From Mucilaginibacter sp. (GTDB lineage: Bacteria; Bacteroidota; Bacteroidia; Sphingobacteriales; Sphingobacteriaceae), in the NCBI GenBank assembly GCA_031292485.1, contig JARLHA010000032.1:62001-126000 (forward strand): DNA of 64,000 nt. The letters are read 5' to 3'. Of this stretch, positions 54,201 to 61,779 are shown piece after piece. Both the position numbers and the translations under genes were made by a program. The notes under the pieces are model-generated. The model was not told the origin of the DNA, made no database searches, and saw only the letters and a program-made list of their open reading frames with translations. Each line of letters starts with the position of its first letter. Positions within the stretch are counted from its first letter, which is position 1.

Positions 54201-54911
54201 GCCCAATACAGCGCATTGGTGATGATGGAAAAGAAATACGGCAAGGATAACATGAAAGGGATAACCATGGATCAGTTATGGTTTTACCTGTTCATCAGGC
54301 GCAGGCTTGAAGAGCCGGAACATCCTTTAATTCGGTCAAACACCTGGTTTGAGTGGGGCGGCAAAGCGGCAGTGGCGTTATACGGTTTAAGGGATATGAT
54401 AGGGGAGGACAGTATAAATGCTGCCCTAAAAGAGTTTAAGGACGCTTATGCATTTAAAAATAAACCTCCGTTTGCCGGTAGTAATAGCCTTTATAGCTAT
54501 TTACAAAAACACACGCCCGATTCATTGACGTATTTTTTAGAAGACACCTGGCAGAAAATAACTTTATATGACAACAAGTTATTGGACGTTAAAGCTGTGC
54601 CAACAGGTAAAAACAATGAGTATAAAGTGACTTTAAATACCGATGTAGCCAAAGTTTATATTGATGGAAAAGGCAACGATGTACCTGCTTTGAAAATGGA
54701 TGACTATATCACCATAGGGATATTTGCTGCTGATAGTAAAAATAAAGACGGACGGACGCAGGTAAATCCATTGTATCTAAAGAAATACAAGCTTACTTAC
54801 GGCAAACACAATTTTGAAATAATTATCAAAGGTAAGCCCGTTCGTGCAGGTATCGACCCTTACAGCAAATTGATCGACCGTAACCCTAACGACAATATGA
54901 AAGACTTTTAG
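51273..54911 (+). CDS. ABC-2 permease fused to a degenerate M1 aminopeptidase domain
   Basis: A 1212-residue protein. Residues about 1-580 hold some 12 TM helices in two ABC-2 half-domains (FRRPAVYLYFIAA-like start, here RLRRPAVYLYFIAALIFATF). Residues 600-1200 are an extracytoplasmic M1-type peptidase fold (GPYPFRDIRLAETSPYGPRI). Where M1 enzymes have HExxH-x-E, this protein reads QQLAQ (950-954) with WW after it; both zinc histidines and the catalytic glutamate are glutamine, while the third ligand (E974 in IAEGLAQYS) is kept. It is therefore most likely catalytically dead and may bind peptides for export or sensing. The start is set at MFWKIFLFE; the frame extends upstream into the ATPase gene. 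Confidence 0.88.
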   Translation: MFWKIFLFEIQNRLRRPAVYLYFIAALIFATFIFATGSMPLAEKEHINSPYTIALYCAAITMLMMLISSSIMGTSLYRDIEYNTKDYYLTYPITQAGYFWGRFIGSFSSMLFIASAIIIGAYLGTKLGPATGWSDPKQYGPNYLSYYLHPFFTMALPNLFFTSALFFGLVAITRNVKVIYAGGILLFLGYFLSIFFLNHTNNATVINLADPFGINGVRLQTNNSSSIQQNTTAFPITGTFLLNRVIWTGVGLVILLYTYFTFSFEKFFSGKRDKAAIDNEPALAKETFVPSANTSFKGSYNRKTLASLTKIELLNIVRDNYFWIILSAGVFFLGFVFWMGNNDNGVPEFPRTVMLMGIFNSVFPFFIFFIIIFYTGETLHRDRITRYAYINDSLPPPNWVLNGSKLITLLILGLGLTLIPLVTGFVVQTGKGFHNYNFPVYLIYMFIITLPSLLEMVVFSYMVHVLINNKFVAHGIGVFFWVGVFFLRTTGIFNYNLLLYSYTPWFGVSDMDGIGHMMAPVNWFNLYWLLFGGLLIILSAPFYYRGVISSFKERLQLVPERFDRKTKLFTTILLLCFLPVAAYIYYNVSYLNNYTMKTEDDSRAIIYEKTLKHFASLPLPKITRVKMFADVYPDKQAQYVKAFLTVVNKNNKPISQMLLDGDQLADYDIKIDGKPMPFTTPLIYQRAFLSWFRSKNDTAAYRLYHFGKPLAAGDSVELEINSQVSFKGFANGLYGERLLHNGTIFTGGLPELGYDDDDEINSPYVRKKAGLPPKEEEEIAQNDPEGVNNLKAGKATDLFSYDLTISTSGDQTMISSGELVKQWKQNGRNYFHFLQNQPGMYAPLAAVGAKYAVAKDTVHLGHPVNVSIYYHPEHNWNINRFMAAYKDGLHYFSAAYGPYPFRDIRLAETSPYGPRIGSFTTFDTYAEYFAWCAHFDDPNQTDYCYFNTAQQLAQQWWRFQVAPNNTVGSLNIAEGLAQYSALVMMEKKYGKDNMKGITMDQLWFYLFIRRRLEEPEHPLIRSNTWFEWGGKAAVALYGLRDMIGEDSINAALKEFKDAYAFKNKPPFAGSNSLYSYLQKHTPDSLTYFLEDTWQKITLYDNKLLDVKAVPTGKNNEYKVTLNTDVAKVYIDGKGNDVPALKMDDYITIGIFAADSKNKDGRTQVNPLYLKKYKLTYGKHNFEIIIKGKPVRAGIDPYSKLIDRNPNDNMKDF

Positions 54912-54934
54912 GTTGTGATCTCGGTATTTTTGAG

Positions 54935-54974
54935 CTGTTTATAAAGCGGGCAAATGCCGTATTTTATAAAACAG
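54935..54974 (+). terminator. Probable terminator of the ABC operon
   Basis: Arms CTGTTTATAAA and TTTATAAAACAG with an inner CGG/CCG pair, 24 nt after the operon's stop codon. The stem is AT-rich and no long U-run follows, so strength is uncertain. Confidence 0.5.
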
Positions 54975-54984
54975 TAAATGAAAA

Positions 54985-55018
54985 GGTGAAGGTGTATTTA
55001 TTGATTTACACCTTCACC
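54985..55018 (-). terminator. Terminator of the MATE gene (overlaps its stop codon)
   Basis: GGTGAAGGTGTA and TACACCTTCACC form a perfect 12-bp stem around a 10-nt loop. The MATE stop codon lies inside the stem. On the minus strand it is followed by TTTTCATTT. Lies between convergent genes and could stop both transcripts. Confidence 0.7.
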
Positions 55019-56418
55019 AGTTTCCATTTACCCCGCCTGAAAAGGTAAAAACTTAACGCAGCGGTTACAAATTGGGAAATTACAATAGCAATAAAAATCG
55101 CTTTGGGTTCTTTGATATAATACTGGCTTAAAAACCAGGCCAGCGGAATTTGAAAAAGCCATGAACCTATAAAATAAACCAGGGTTGGTGTCCGCGTATC
55201 GCCGGCGCCATTATAGGCATTTAACATAACCATTTCGATGCCGAAGAAGATATAGCTTAAGCTGACGATACGAAGCGTTTGTATAGCGAAGTGCCGTGCT
55301 TGCGGATCGGTATTAATAAAGTTAACTACAGGTGTGCCGAAAATAAAGAAAAACAAACTGACGAGCACCATGTAAATAGTAACATAGCCGGTAGTTATCC
55401 ATACGCTTTTTTCTGCCCTTTCAGGATGGCCTGCACCAAGATTTTGGCCGGTTAAGGTAGCGGCGGCGTTGCTCATGCCCCAGGCTGGCAGCAGGAAAAA
55501 AATCAGTAAACGGATGGCGATCTGGTAACCAGCCACGGCCGCCACCTGAAAACTTGCCATCAGCCGCGTCAGAAATATCCAGCCCCCTGAACTCACCAGA
55601 AACTGGACGGCGGCGCTGCTGCCAATATTAATGATTTGCAGCATGAGTGCCTTTTGTGGTTTTAGTTGGTGGAGATAGAAAGTGAGCAAACCTTGTTTAA
55701 TAAACAAACGGTATAATTGATACAAAACGCCGATGCCCCGGCCAATGGTGGTGGCAATTGCCGCGCCTTTTAGGCCCAGCCCGGGAATGGGGCCCCAACC
55801 GTAAATTAATAAGGGGCATAAAATAATATTGCAACCATTACTGATCCACAAACTGCGCATGGCAATACTTGCATCCCCCGCACCCCGAAATATACCATTA
55901 ATTAAAAATAACAGCATGATAACCAGGTTACCGCCATACATAATCTGGGTGTAACGGATATTTTCCGCGATCATTTTAGCGTTTGCGCCCATTAGGTGCA
56001 GGATATTTCGGGCGAAAGCTACACCGCCAACCGACATGATCAATGACAGTACCAGCGCAAACACGATCACCTGCATGCCCGCATGCGCCGCCTCCTGATA
56101 TTTTTTTTCGCCAACGCGCCTCGCTACCAGTGCGGTAGCCGCCATGCTTAAACCCATAGCTATGGAATAAACAATACTGAGTACCGATTCAGTTAGGCCC
56201 ACTGTTGCCACCGCTGCATCGCCCAGCTTCCCTACAAAAAAAATATCAACAACAGCAAAAATCGATTCCAGCGACATTTCAAGGATCATGGGAATAGCTA
56301 GCAGTAATACCGCTCTGCGGATGCTGCCTGTTGTATAATCCTGCTCGCTCCCCGCTATGGCTTCGCCAAATAGCTTAAAAAAACGCTTTAATTTTGCCGA
56401 AGTACTGAGTTCCGTCAT
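55006..56418 (-). CDS. MATE-family efflux transporter
   Basis: A 470-residue multidrug/toxin extrusion protein with 12 TM helices in two halves. Each half carries the family's helix-1 style motif (RRAVLLLAIPMILEMSLESI, then IINIGSSAAVQFLVSSGGWI). VDIFFVGKLGDAAVATVGLT and NGIFRGAGDASIAMRS with NAYNGAGDTRTPT in the second half are characteristic. Likely Na+ or H+ driven drug export. The DoxX gene lies 6 nt upstream on the same strand, so they are co-transcribed. Confidence 0.93.
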   Translation of the reverse strand: MTELSTSAKLKRFFKLFGEAIAGSEQDYTTGSIRRAVLLLAIPMILEMSLESIFAVVDIFFVGKLGDAAVATVGLTESVLSIVYSIAMGLSMAATALVARRVGEKKYQEAAHAGMQVIVFALVLSLIMSVGGVAFARNILHLMGANAKMIAENIRYTQIMYGGNLVIMLLFLINGIFRGAGDASIAMRSLWISNGCNIILCPLLIYGWGPIPGLGLKGAAIATTIGRGIGVLYQLYRLFIKQGLLTFYLHQLKPQKALMLQIINIGSSAAVQFLVSSGGWIFLTRLMASFQVAAVAGYQIAIRLLIFFLLPAWGMSNAAATLTGQNLGAGHPERAEKSVWITTGYVTIYMVLVSLFFFIFGTPVVNFINTDPQARHFAIQTLRIVSLSYIFFGIEMVMLNAYNGAGDTRTPTLVYFIGSWLFQIPLAWFLSQYYIKEPKAIFIAIVISQFVTAALSFYLFRRGKWKLVKV

Positions 56419-56424
56419 TTGTTT

Positions 56425-56814
56425 TTATACCGTGGCATCTTTAACCCCGGTAGTTGTCTGCCTTTTGTGATAATAAATATACGAAACTGCTAGTATCGCC
56501 AGAAAAATGAACATCGGCGCCCAATTACTGACCGGGAAATTGGTTGCATATAAAGAATAGGTAGCGCCAAGCAAATCAAAAGTAAAGCCGGCGTAAGCCC
56601 ATTCTTTTAGCCTGGGGTACCCTGGTACCAATATTGCAATAACGCCCAATACTTTGGCGACAGCTAAAAAGTGGAATACATATGCCTGATAACCCATTTG
56701 GGCCATCATTTTGGCGGCGTCAGAGTTTTTCATGAAGCTGCCGATTGCTGACCATAGCATTAAAAGTACGATCAGGATTGTAGACACCCAATAAATAATG
56801 TTGATCTTTTTCAT
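56425..56814 (-). CDS. DoxX-like membrane protein
   Basis: A 129-residue protein with four TM helices (INIIYWVSTILIVLLMLWSA; KVLGVIAILVPGYPRLKEWA; YAGFTFDLLGATYSLYA; PMFIFLAILAVSYIYYHKRQ) matching the DoxX-like family. The conserved KVLGVIAIL and R-x-KEWAYAGF stretches are visible. DoxX proteins have been tied to thiosulfate oxidation or redox stress, but most members have no assigned role. Shares a transcript with the MATE gene (6-nt gap). Confidence 0.85.
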   Translation of the reverse strand: MKKINIIYWVSTILIVLLMLWSAIGSFMKNSDAAKMMAQMGYQAYVFHFLAVAKVLGVIAILVPGYPRLKEWAYAGFTFDLLGATYSLYATNFPVSNWAPMFIFLAILAVSYIYYHKRQTTTGVKDATV

Positions 56815-57039
56815 TTTTTTAATTGTTCAAGGTTGTTTAATAGACTCATAATAAAATATAACGACAACGGGTTTAAGTACGTTAACGTTTGCCTGGTTCA
56901 TGATGGGTTAGTTTAGTCAACGGCATAAACATCAGTTAAAGATAGCGGATTGATGGCTTTTATCCTCAAAAACCTTTTCCACAAAAAACGGACAAACAAA
57001 CAACTTTGCCGATATATATACTGTTGTCAGGACAGGGAA

Positions 57040-57468
57040 TTATTTATCTACAGTGCTTTTATCATAATTCAGCATCCACATAATACCAAATTTGTCTGTA
57101 AAACAACCAAATAATGATCCCCAAAAAGAATCTTTTAGCGGGTCGAGTATTTTTCCGCCTGCTGAGAGTTTCGAATATAAAGTATTAATCTCTTCCGCGC
57201 TGCTGCAGTTTAGCGAAAGGGCTACATTATTTCCTTTGATGAACCCATCCGGGCCGACCATATCTGTAGCCATTAAAAGTAATGGCCCTTTGGTTAACGA
57301 TGAATGTAAAATGCTATCTTTCATAGCGGGCGCACACTGATTTGCTATAGGCGAATCAGCAATAGTTTGAAACGTTAACTCGCCGCCGATGCAGCCCCTG
57401 TAAAATTCCATGGCTTTTCGGCAATCGCCGTTAAAGCCAACATAAGCGTTAATTTGTGTCATAATCAA
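57040..57468 (-). CDS. VOC-family protein of the PhnB type
   Basis: A 142-residue glyoxalase-fold protein. It starts INAYVGFNGDCRKAMEFYRG, where the usual first metal histidine of PhnB relatives is replaced by the YVGFNG stretch, and ends SFWGSLFGCFTDKFGIMWML, the PhnB hallmark (DRFG-x-x-W). Such proteins are common in Bacteroidota and mostly uncharacterised. Two start codons compete (57468 and 57462, MIMTQ); the second gives the more usual N-terminus. Stands alone; the 225-nt gap towards the DoxX gene shows nothing. Confidence 0.85.
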   Translation of the reverse strand: MIMTQINAYVGFNGDCRKAMEFYRGCIGGELTFQTIADSPIANQCAPAMKDSILHSSLTKGPLLLMATDMVGPDGFIKGNNVALSLNCSSAEEINTLYSKLSAGGKILDPLKDSFWGSLFGCFTDKFGIMWMLNYDKSTVDK

Positions 57469-57720
57469 TTGATTTTTAATAGTATGATGAATAACCTGGG
57501 CGATTTATGCCATCGCCAAACAAACCTACAACAAACCAATAACGTCAAAAGGTGGCGGGCATGACATAAGAAGGGGGAAATTGTGACAAATTAATACTGG
57601 CTGTATCCGGACAGAAAATCGAAAGAAGGAAAATCCTCGTGACGTTCCGCAGGATCAGGAAACTACGTTGGTTTTTATAACGATATGTGAAGTTGGATAA
57701 ATCCGGATGTATTGGATGAA

Positions 57721-59469
57721 TTACTTCCCGTCACAATAATAAATCTCACCTTCTTTGGCTGTGCCTATCCTTACCAGTTTTTTATTTTTCATGATATCAG
57801 CTAAGCTGACGAGTTCGGTATTGTAAAGGTTATCAAACCAGATGAGGTAAAACTGTTTATGTGCATAAAATTTTTGAACATCCTTTTGGAAAAACTTATG
57901 TGGAATCAGTTCCGATGATGTACCGGTAAACAGGTAAACCGCCTCATTGGCATCGCTGAAGATAGGCACGCCGGGTTTATAGATGTTTTTATGCTGTTTT
58001 AAATAAACTACAAATTCAGATTTGTTCCAGTCATCATCGCTATACCCGGGTACGCCATAATCGCCCTCATCATCATAGCGTTGGTAGTCTGCCTGGTAGG
58101 TAGCATATTCAAATGCTACCATCAGCACAACTGCTACGCCTGCAAAAACAAATTTAGCTTTTGATTTGATAAGGGTCAGTAGGTCGGGCACCCAGCAGGT
58201 ACAAGCAATTAAAAGCGGGATAAACAAAGGCGATAACAAGCGGCTGTTAATGCGCTCAAAACGCTGGATACTTGCCCAGATCAGGATAAACAAGCCATAA
58301 ACAATGGCAAAGGCAATTACAATATTTTCGTAGCTGTTAATTTTGCCTTTAAAGGCTTTCCATAGTAAAACAGCGATCAATGCCAATAGCACTATTGAGG
58401 CTATTAATATAGCAAACGGATAAACCTTATTGCTCAATGCGCCCCAGTCAACTATTACAGTTCCGATATAATATAAGTTGTCTTTAAACGGAGTAATAGA
58501 TGGCTCGCGGGTACCCGTGCTCAGGCCGGTTGCGGTGCTATTTATTATAAGGTTGGCAACCAAAAGAGAAATGGATATGGAACCATAGAATAGGATATGG
58601 CCGACCTTTTTTTTCCACCAGGGTAAGTGTTCATCCAGCAAAAGCATTAATCCTCCGGCGCCGATAATGGTAATGCCTACATAACGGGTGATACAAGCGA
58701 TGGCTGTAATAATGGCCACCCATAACAGCGATTTTAAAGTATGCGTTTGCATATACCGCCAATAGGCGATGATGAAAAACATGATCTCCAGGATAAAGAG
58801 GGTCTCGGACCACAGGTAAGTATAGATTTCAAGCAGGCACGGACTTAAAATAACAGCTGCCAGGATAAGCCTTTTGTAGCTGGATGAAAAAGCAATAACG
58901 AAGATCTCAATCCTTAAAATGACAATGAACCATGTATACCATTCAAACGGCGGCTGATTAAAAAAAAAGGATTTAGACAGCCATCCCAGGTTATCAGGAA
59001 GCTCCGCCTTGCCACCCAGGCGTAATGCGATCAAATAGTCGGCAAGCAACAGGATGGCAAAGGGGATCAAAAATCTACCCTTGCGAACAAATTTATGTTT
59101 TCGGAAAGTATCCCAATCGAAAAAACTGCTGTGTACTAAAAACTTCGACATGATCCAACCGCTGGAAAAAATAACGCCGGCAAAAAGCACAGCATTTATC
59201 ATCGCGCCGGCTTTAATCGGGTCGGTGCCTGTAATAAACTGGACAATTCCTAAAAAAAAAGGGTAAAAAACAGGGAAAAAAGTTAGTGGTGTTTTGTTAA
59301 AGGTTAGCAGTGAAAGATGGGACTGTATATTTGTCGCCGTACTGGCATACATGATAGAATCAGGCGAAATACCCACACCGCTGTAAGCTGTGTACAGGTG
59401 AATAGCATAAAAACCAATGCAGGCTGCTAAAAATGAATCGAGATTATTTAAATAGCGGGATGGTTTCAT
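57721..59469 (-). CDS. GT-C fold membrane glycosyltransferase-like protein
   Basis: A 582-residue protein with about 11-12 TM helices and a first periplasmic loop containing GISPDSIMYASTATNI, in the place of the acidic motif of GT39/ArnT-type enzymes. A soluble C-terminal domain follows (about 470-582, QADYQRYDDEGDYGVPGYSD onward). GT-C enzymes use polyprenyl-phosphate sugars to modify proteins or lipids outside the membrane. Substrate unknown. It is transcribed toward 57721, with gmhB behind it on the same strand, separated by an inverted repeat that may split the transcripts. Confidence 0.7.
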   Translation of the reverse strand: MKPSRYLNNLDSFLAACIGFYAIHLYTAYSGVGISPDSIMYASTATNIQSHLSLLTFNKTPLTFFPVFYPFFLGIVQFITGTDPIKAGAMINAVLFAGVIFSSGWIMSKFLVHSSFFDWDTFRKHKFVRKGRFLIPFAILLLADYLIALRLGGKAELPDNLGWLSKSFFFNQPPFEWYTWFIVILRIEIFVIAFSSSYKRLILAAVILSPCLLEIYTYLWSETLFILEIMFFIIAYWRYMQTHTLKSLLWVAIITAIACITRYVGITIIGAGGLMLLLDEHLPWWKKKVGHILFYGSISISLLVANLIINSTATGLSTGTREPSITPFKDNLYYIGTVIVDWGALSNKVYPFAILIASIVLLALIAVLLWKAFKGKINSYENIVIAFAIVYGLFILIWASIQRFERINSRLLSPLFIPLLIACTCWVPDLLTLIKSKAKFVFAGVAVVLMVAFEYATYQADYQRYDDEGDYGVPGYSDDDWNKSEFVVYLKQHKNIYKPGVPIFSDANEAVYLFTGTSSELIPHKFFQKDVQKFYAHKQFYLIWFDNLYNTELVSLADIMKNKKLVRIGTAKEGEIYYCDGK

Positions 59470-59485
59470 GGGAATGTGTTGTATT

Positions 59486-59605
59486 GTTGTAAAGTTGAAA
59501 TGTTGTAACCTTACAATGTTATTAAAAATTTCGATTGTTTTACTTTAGAAAGATGAGCGGGCTCCCTGGTAAATTTTTAACATTACAACCTTTCAACTTT
59601 ACAAC
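59486..59605. repeat. Inverted GTTGTAAAGTTGAAA repeat between gmhB and the GT-C gene
   Basis: The 23-nt arms 59486-59508 and 59583-59605 are reverse complements at 22 of 23 positions, with a 74-nt loop. Words GTTGTAA, AGTTGAA and TGTTGTAA are visible. A single related arm (AAATGTTGTAAAGTTAAAAC) occurs at 13931-13950 ahead of the VOC gene. Confidence 0.8.
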
Positions 59606-59615
59606 TTTCTAACGC

Positions 59616-60107
59616 CTAGGCAATCATCCCCAAAACCTCGCTCAACGGCTGGTCGCTATCAACTAAAATTCCATTTACGCCGGCTGCTGCGGCAGCTGTC
59701 ATATCACGTTCCCGGTCTCCAATAAAGTATGATTTTGATGGATCGAGGTTGTATTTTTCAATCCCCCGTAATAAGAGCCCTGGTTTTGGTTTACGGCAAT
59801 CGCAGTCGCCTGTAAAATCAGGGTGATGTGGGCAATAGAATATATCGGTAAATTTAACTCCGTGTTCGCTGTACACTTTTTTTAATTGACTGTGCATTTT
59901 AGCCAATTCATCCTCGTTGTACCAGCCCTTTGCCAGTCCGCCCTGGTTGGTGGCTACTATAAGTAAATAGCCTTTGTCCTGTAATGTTTTTAAGGCTTCG
60001 AAATTATTAAGGATCTCAAAATCTTCAAGGTGGCACACATAGTCGCCCATTTCACGGTTGAGTACCCCATCGCGATCTAAAAAAATAGCTTTACGTCTTT
60101 CAGGCAT
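59616..60107 (-). CDS. gmhB: D,D-heptose 1,7-bisphosphate phosphatase (HAD family)
   Basis: A 163-residue HAD-IIIA phosphatase. Nucleophile motif FLDRDGVLN (Asp about 10 and 12), motif II VATNQGG, a zinc loop with CPHHPDFTGDCDCRKPKPG (three cysteines and one histidine) that is diagnostic of GmhB and histidinol-phosphatase relatives, and GDRERDM as motif IV. It removes a phosphate in ADP-heptose synthesis for the lipopolysaccharide core. No other heptose genes are in the window. Flanked by the inverted repeat at 59486-59605 on one side and a strong terminator of the neighbouring gene on the other. Confidence 0.9.
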   Translation of the reverse strand: MPERRKAIFLDRDGVLNREMGDYVCHLEDFEILNNFEALKTLQDKGYLLIVATNQGGLAKGWYNEDELAKMHSQLKKVYSEHGVKFTDIFYCPHHPDFTGDCDCRKPKPGLLLRGIEKYNLDPSKSYFIGDRERDMTAAAAAGVNGILVDSDQPLSEVLGMIA

Positions 60108-60203
60108 TTATTCATTTTTTTGCAAAGGTAACAATTCTGCAAAATAAGAGGGTTGCAGGCGCAGCTATTTAAGTTGTTGTTTGATTTGCCGGTTTTTAAA
60201 CAA

Positions 60204-60241
60204 AAATCCCGGATCAAAATATAAGTTTTGATCCGGGATTT
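60204..60241 (-). terminator. Strong intrinsic terminator after the DUF6252 gene
   Basis: A perfect 16-bp stem (AAATCCCGGATCAAAA / TTTTGATCCGGGATTT) with a 6-nt loop, 25 nt past the stop codon. The minus strand continues TTGTTTAAAAACC. Confidence 0.85.
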
Positions 60242-60265
60242 AGATTCAAGGCAAACACTTTTATT

Positions 60266-60814
60266 TTAATTACTGCTGAAGGTATAAGGCATGCTATTAA
60301 ATGCGCCATCGGCAACCTCATTAATTGTAATCGAGATTAAATTGCCGTTCCCGTCATAATTATATTTTCTGGAGACGAGCGAAAATGTTCCTGTCACCAC
60401 TTTCTTAACGGAATCAACCGCGGTAAACACCACTGTTCCTGAGCCAGGGCCTACCGCGCCTTGTTCTACAAAACCACTGCTGCCTTTCGTGTAATAGGCA
60501 AACTGATACATTTTCGCGCTATCGGCAAAAAACGTGTTCAAGGGGAATCCGGCAGTATTACTGGAGCTCGGTATGTTTATAGAAATAGTAACCTCTTTAT
60601 TGTTTGCAATACCTGTACAGGTGAAAAGTTTAGTTTTTGCAGCCGAATTATAAGTGATAGCCGCCTGTATTGTATCAGCGCTCCATGTCGTATCGTTAAC
60701 AATAGCAAACATGGTGTTGGTGGAGGCTGCATAAGCTGTGTACGTGTCTTTTTTACATTTTTGCAGTAAAAGAACTGCTAATAACAAAGTAGCAATAAGT
60801 GAAAGTTTCTTCAT
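60266..60814 (-). CDS. DUF6252-like lipoprotein
   Basis: A 182-residue lipoprotein with signal LSLIATLLLAVLLLQKC, cysteine about residue 20 followed by KKD. The mature part resembles the DUF6252 family: MFAIVNDTTWSADTIQAAIT, strands KLFTCTGIANNKEVTISINI and the terminal GTFSLVSRKYNYDGNGNLIS with NEVADGAFNSMPY. Function unknown; membrane-anchored in the periplasm. It has its own terminator. No clear -7 element was found in the 76 nt before it. Confidence 0.75.
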   Translation of the reverse strand: MKKLSLIATLLLAVLLLQKCKKDTYTAYAASTNTMFAIVNDTTWSADTIQAAITYNSAAKTKLFTCTGIANNKEVTISINIPSSSNTAGFPLNTFFADSAKMYQFAYYTKGSSGFVEQGAVGPGSGTVVFTAVDSVKKVVTGTFSLVSRKYNYDGNGNLISITINEVADGAFNSMPYTFSSN

Positions 60815-60903
60815 ATATGATTGTTTAGCAAAAGAACGACTTTTACCTTAGATTAATATAACAGGTATTGGTTTTTTTACACAATTTAACAATTGGGAGG
60901 TTA

Positions 60904-60990
60904 ATAGTGAATGATGAGTAGTGAATATTGAAGTATGGACTGGTTGTTTAAGCCATTATAATTCACCATTCGCTACTCACCATTCACTAT
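60904..60990. repeat. Inverted ATAGTGAATGATGAGTA repeat
   Basis: Arms 60904-60933 (ATAGTGAATGATGAGTAG and onward) and 60961-60990 (reverse complement of ATAGTGAATGGTGAGTAG and onward) match at about 25 of 30 positions with a 27-nt loop. Lies between the small membrane gene's stop and the DUF6252 start. Words GTGAATG, GTGAGTA. Confidence 0.75.
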
Positions 60991-60991
60991 C

Positions 60992-61189
60992 CTACTTGAA
61001 ATATGACAGAGGGATCTCTTTCCACATACCGCCGGAAAGGCCGCCGGTGAGCAGTTCGTAAATAAGATATAATGGCCAAAAAATGTAACCAAGCAATAAA
61101 AGGATAAGGTTATGGTTATAGTACCAGTTTATCATTAGTGCGTAAATACCCAATACAAGGTAAAGGATACTCGAATCTCTGTTTTTCAT
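60992..61189 (-). CDS. Small hydrophobic membrane protein, unknown
   Basis: A 65-residue protein with two TM segments (SILYLVLGIYALMINWYY and LILLLLGYIFWPLYLIYELL) linked by a short NH loop, and a soluble C-terminal tail with GGLSGGMWKEIPLSYF. No family recognised. Coding character is supported by clean hydrophobic periodicity, a basic first residue cluster (MKNRD) and an AT-rich leader without competing starts. The inverted repeat at 60904-60990 begins right after its stop codon and may serve as its terminator. Confidence 0.65.
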   Translation of the reverse strand: MKNRDSSILYLVLGIYALMINWYYNHNLILLLLGYIFWPLYLIYELLTGGLSGGMWKEIPLSYFK

Positions 61190-61426
61190 TTTAAATTATT
61201 TGATGTGGTTAAACTAATACTAATTGTTAAAAAAAACAAATGTTTGAAGCGTGGCAGATATTAAAATCATGTTAATAACAAATAAATAATCAGTGTTGTT
61301 TGTTAAGCATAAATATATATCTTGCCCAAAGTTTGTGCTAGTTTATGCTTAATAAATTTCACATCAAAAAATAATTTATAAAAACAATTTACCCCCCAAT
61401 TGGGTTAACTAAAAAAAAAACTTATC

Positions 61427-61636
61427 ATGGCAACAACAAATGGAATTACTGCTTACTCAGTAAAAACAAAAACAAAGAATGTACCAATGATCGATCCGGT
61501 TATCGATATTAAGTCAGGAAGGTACATTGCGACAGGAACAGATGGAGCAGGCAACAAAATGGCAGCTATAATGGGCAAAGCAGCCGCCGAAGAACATATC
61601 GCTAACGGCAATGCAAAAAAAGGTTCAGGCTGGTAG
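61427..61636 (+). CDS. Small conserved-looking protein, unknown (69 aa)
   Basis: A 69-residue soluble basic protein that starts MATTNGITAYSVKTKTKNVP and continues with IDIKSGRYIATGTDGAGNKM and AAIMGKAAAEEHIANG, ending KKGSGW. It has an unusual lack of Cys, Phe and Leu, and a regular pattern of a short beta hairpin (GRYIATGTDGAGNKMAAIMG) followed by one helix. I do not recognise the family. The A-run (ten A) before CTTATC-ATG is typical of a well-translated Bacteroidota leader. A strong two-tier hairpin lies about 80 nt downstream, so the gene has its own transcription unit. High expression is a guess from the leader and composition. Confidence 0.65.
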   Translation: MATTNGITAYSVKTKTKNVPMIDPVIDIKSGRYIATGTDGAGNKMAAIMGKAAAEEHIANGNAKKGSGW

Positions 61637-61714
61637 TTTTTTCGGGGCCAAAGGTTAAAGGCGATAACTAAAATGTTATTTGCTTTATTTGGTCTTCCTG
61701 AATTGATTATTTAT

Positions 61715-61767
61715 CCCGGCTTAAATATAACTAACTGTTTTACAGTTGTTTTTTATTTAAGTCGGGG
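61715..61767. terminator. Two-tier hairpin between convergent genes
   Basis: Outer arms CCCGGCTTAAATA (61715-61727) and TATTTAAGTCGGGG (61754-61767); inner arms AACTG (61733-61737) and CAGTT (61743-61747). On the plus strand it is followed by TTTGTTTT, a terminator for the 69-residue gene; it also lies 13 nt after the MpaB-like gene's stop. Confidence 0.75.
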
Positions 61768-61779
61768 TTTGTTTTACGC

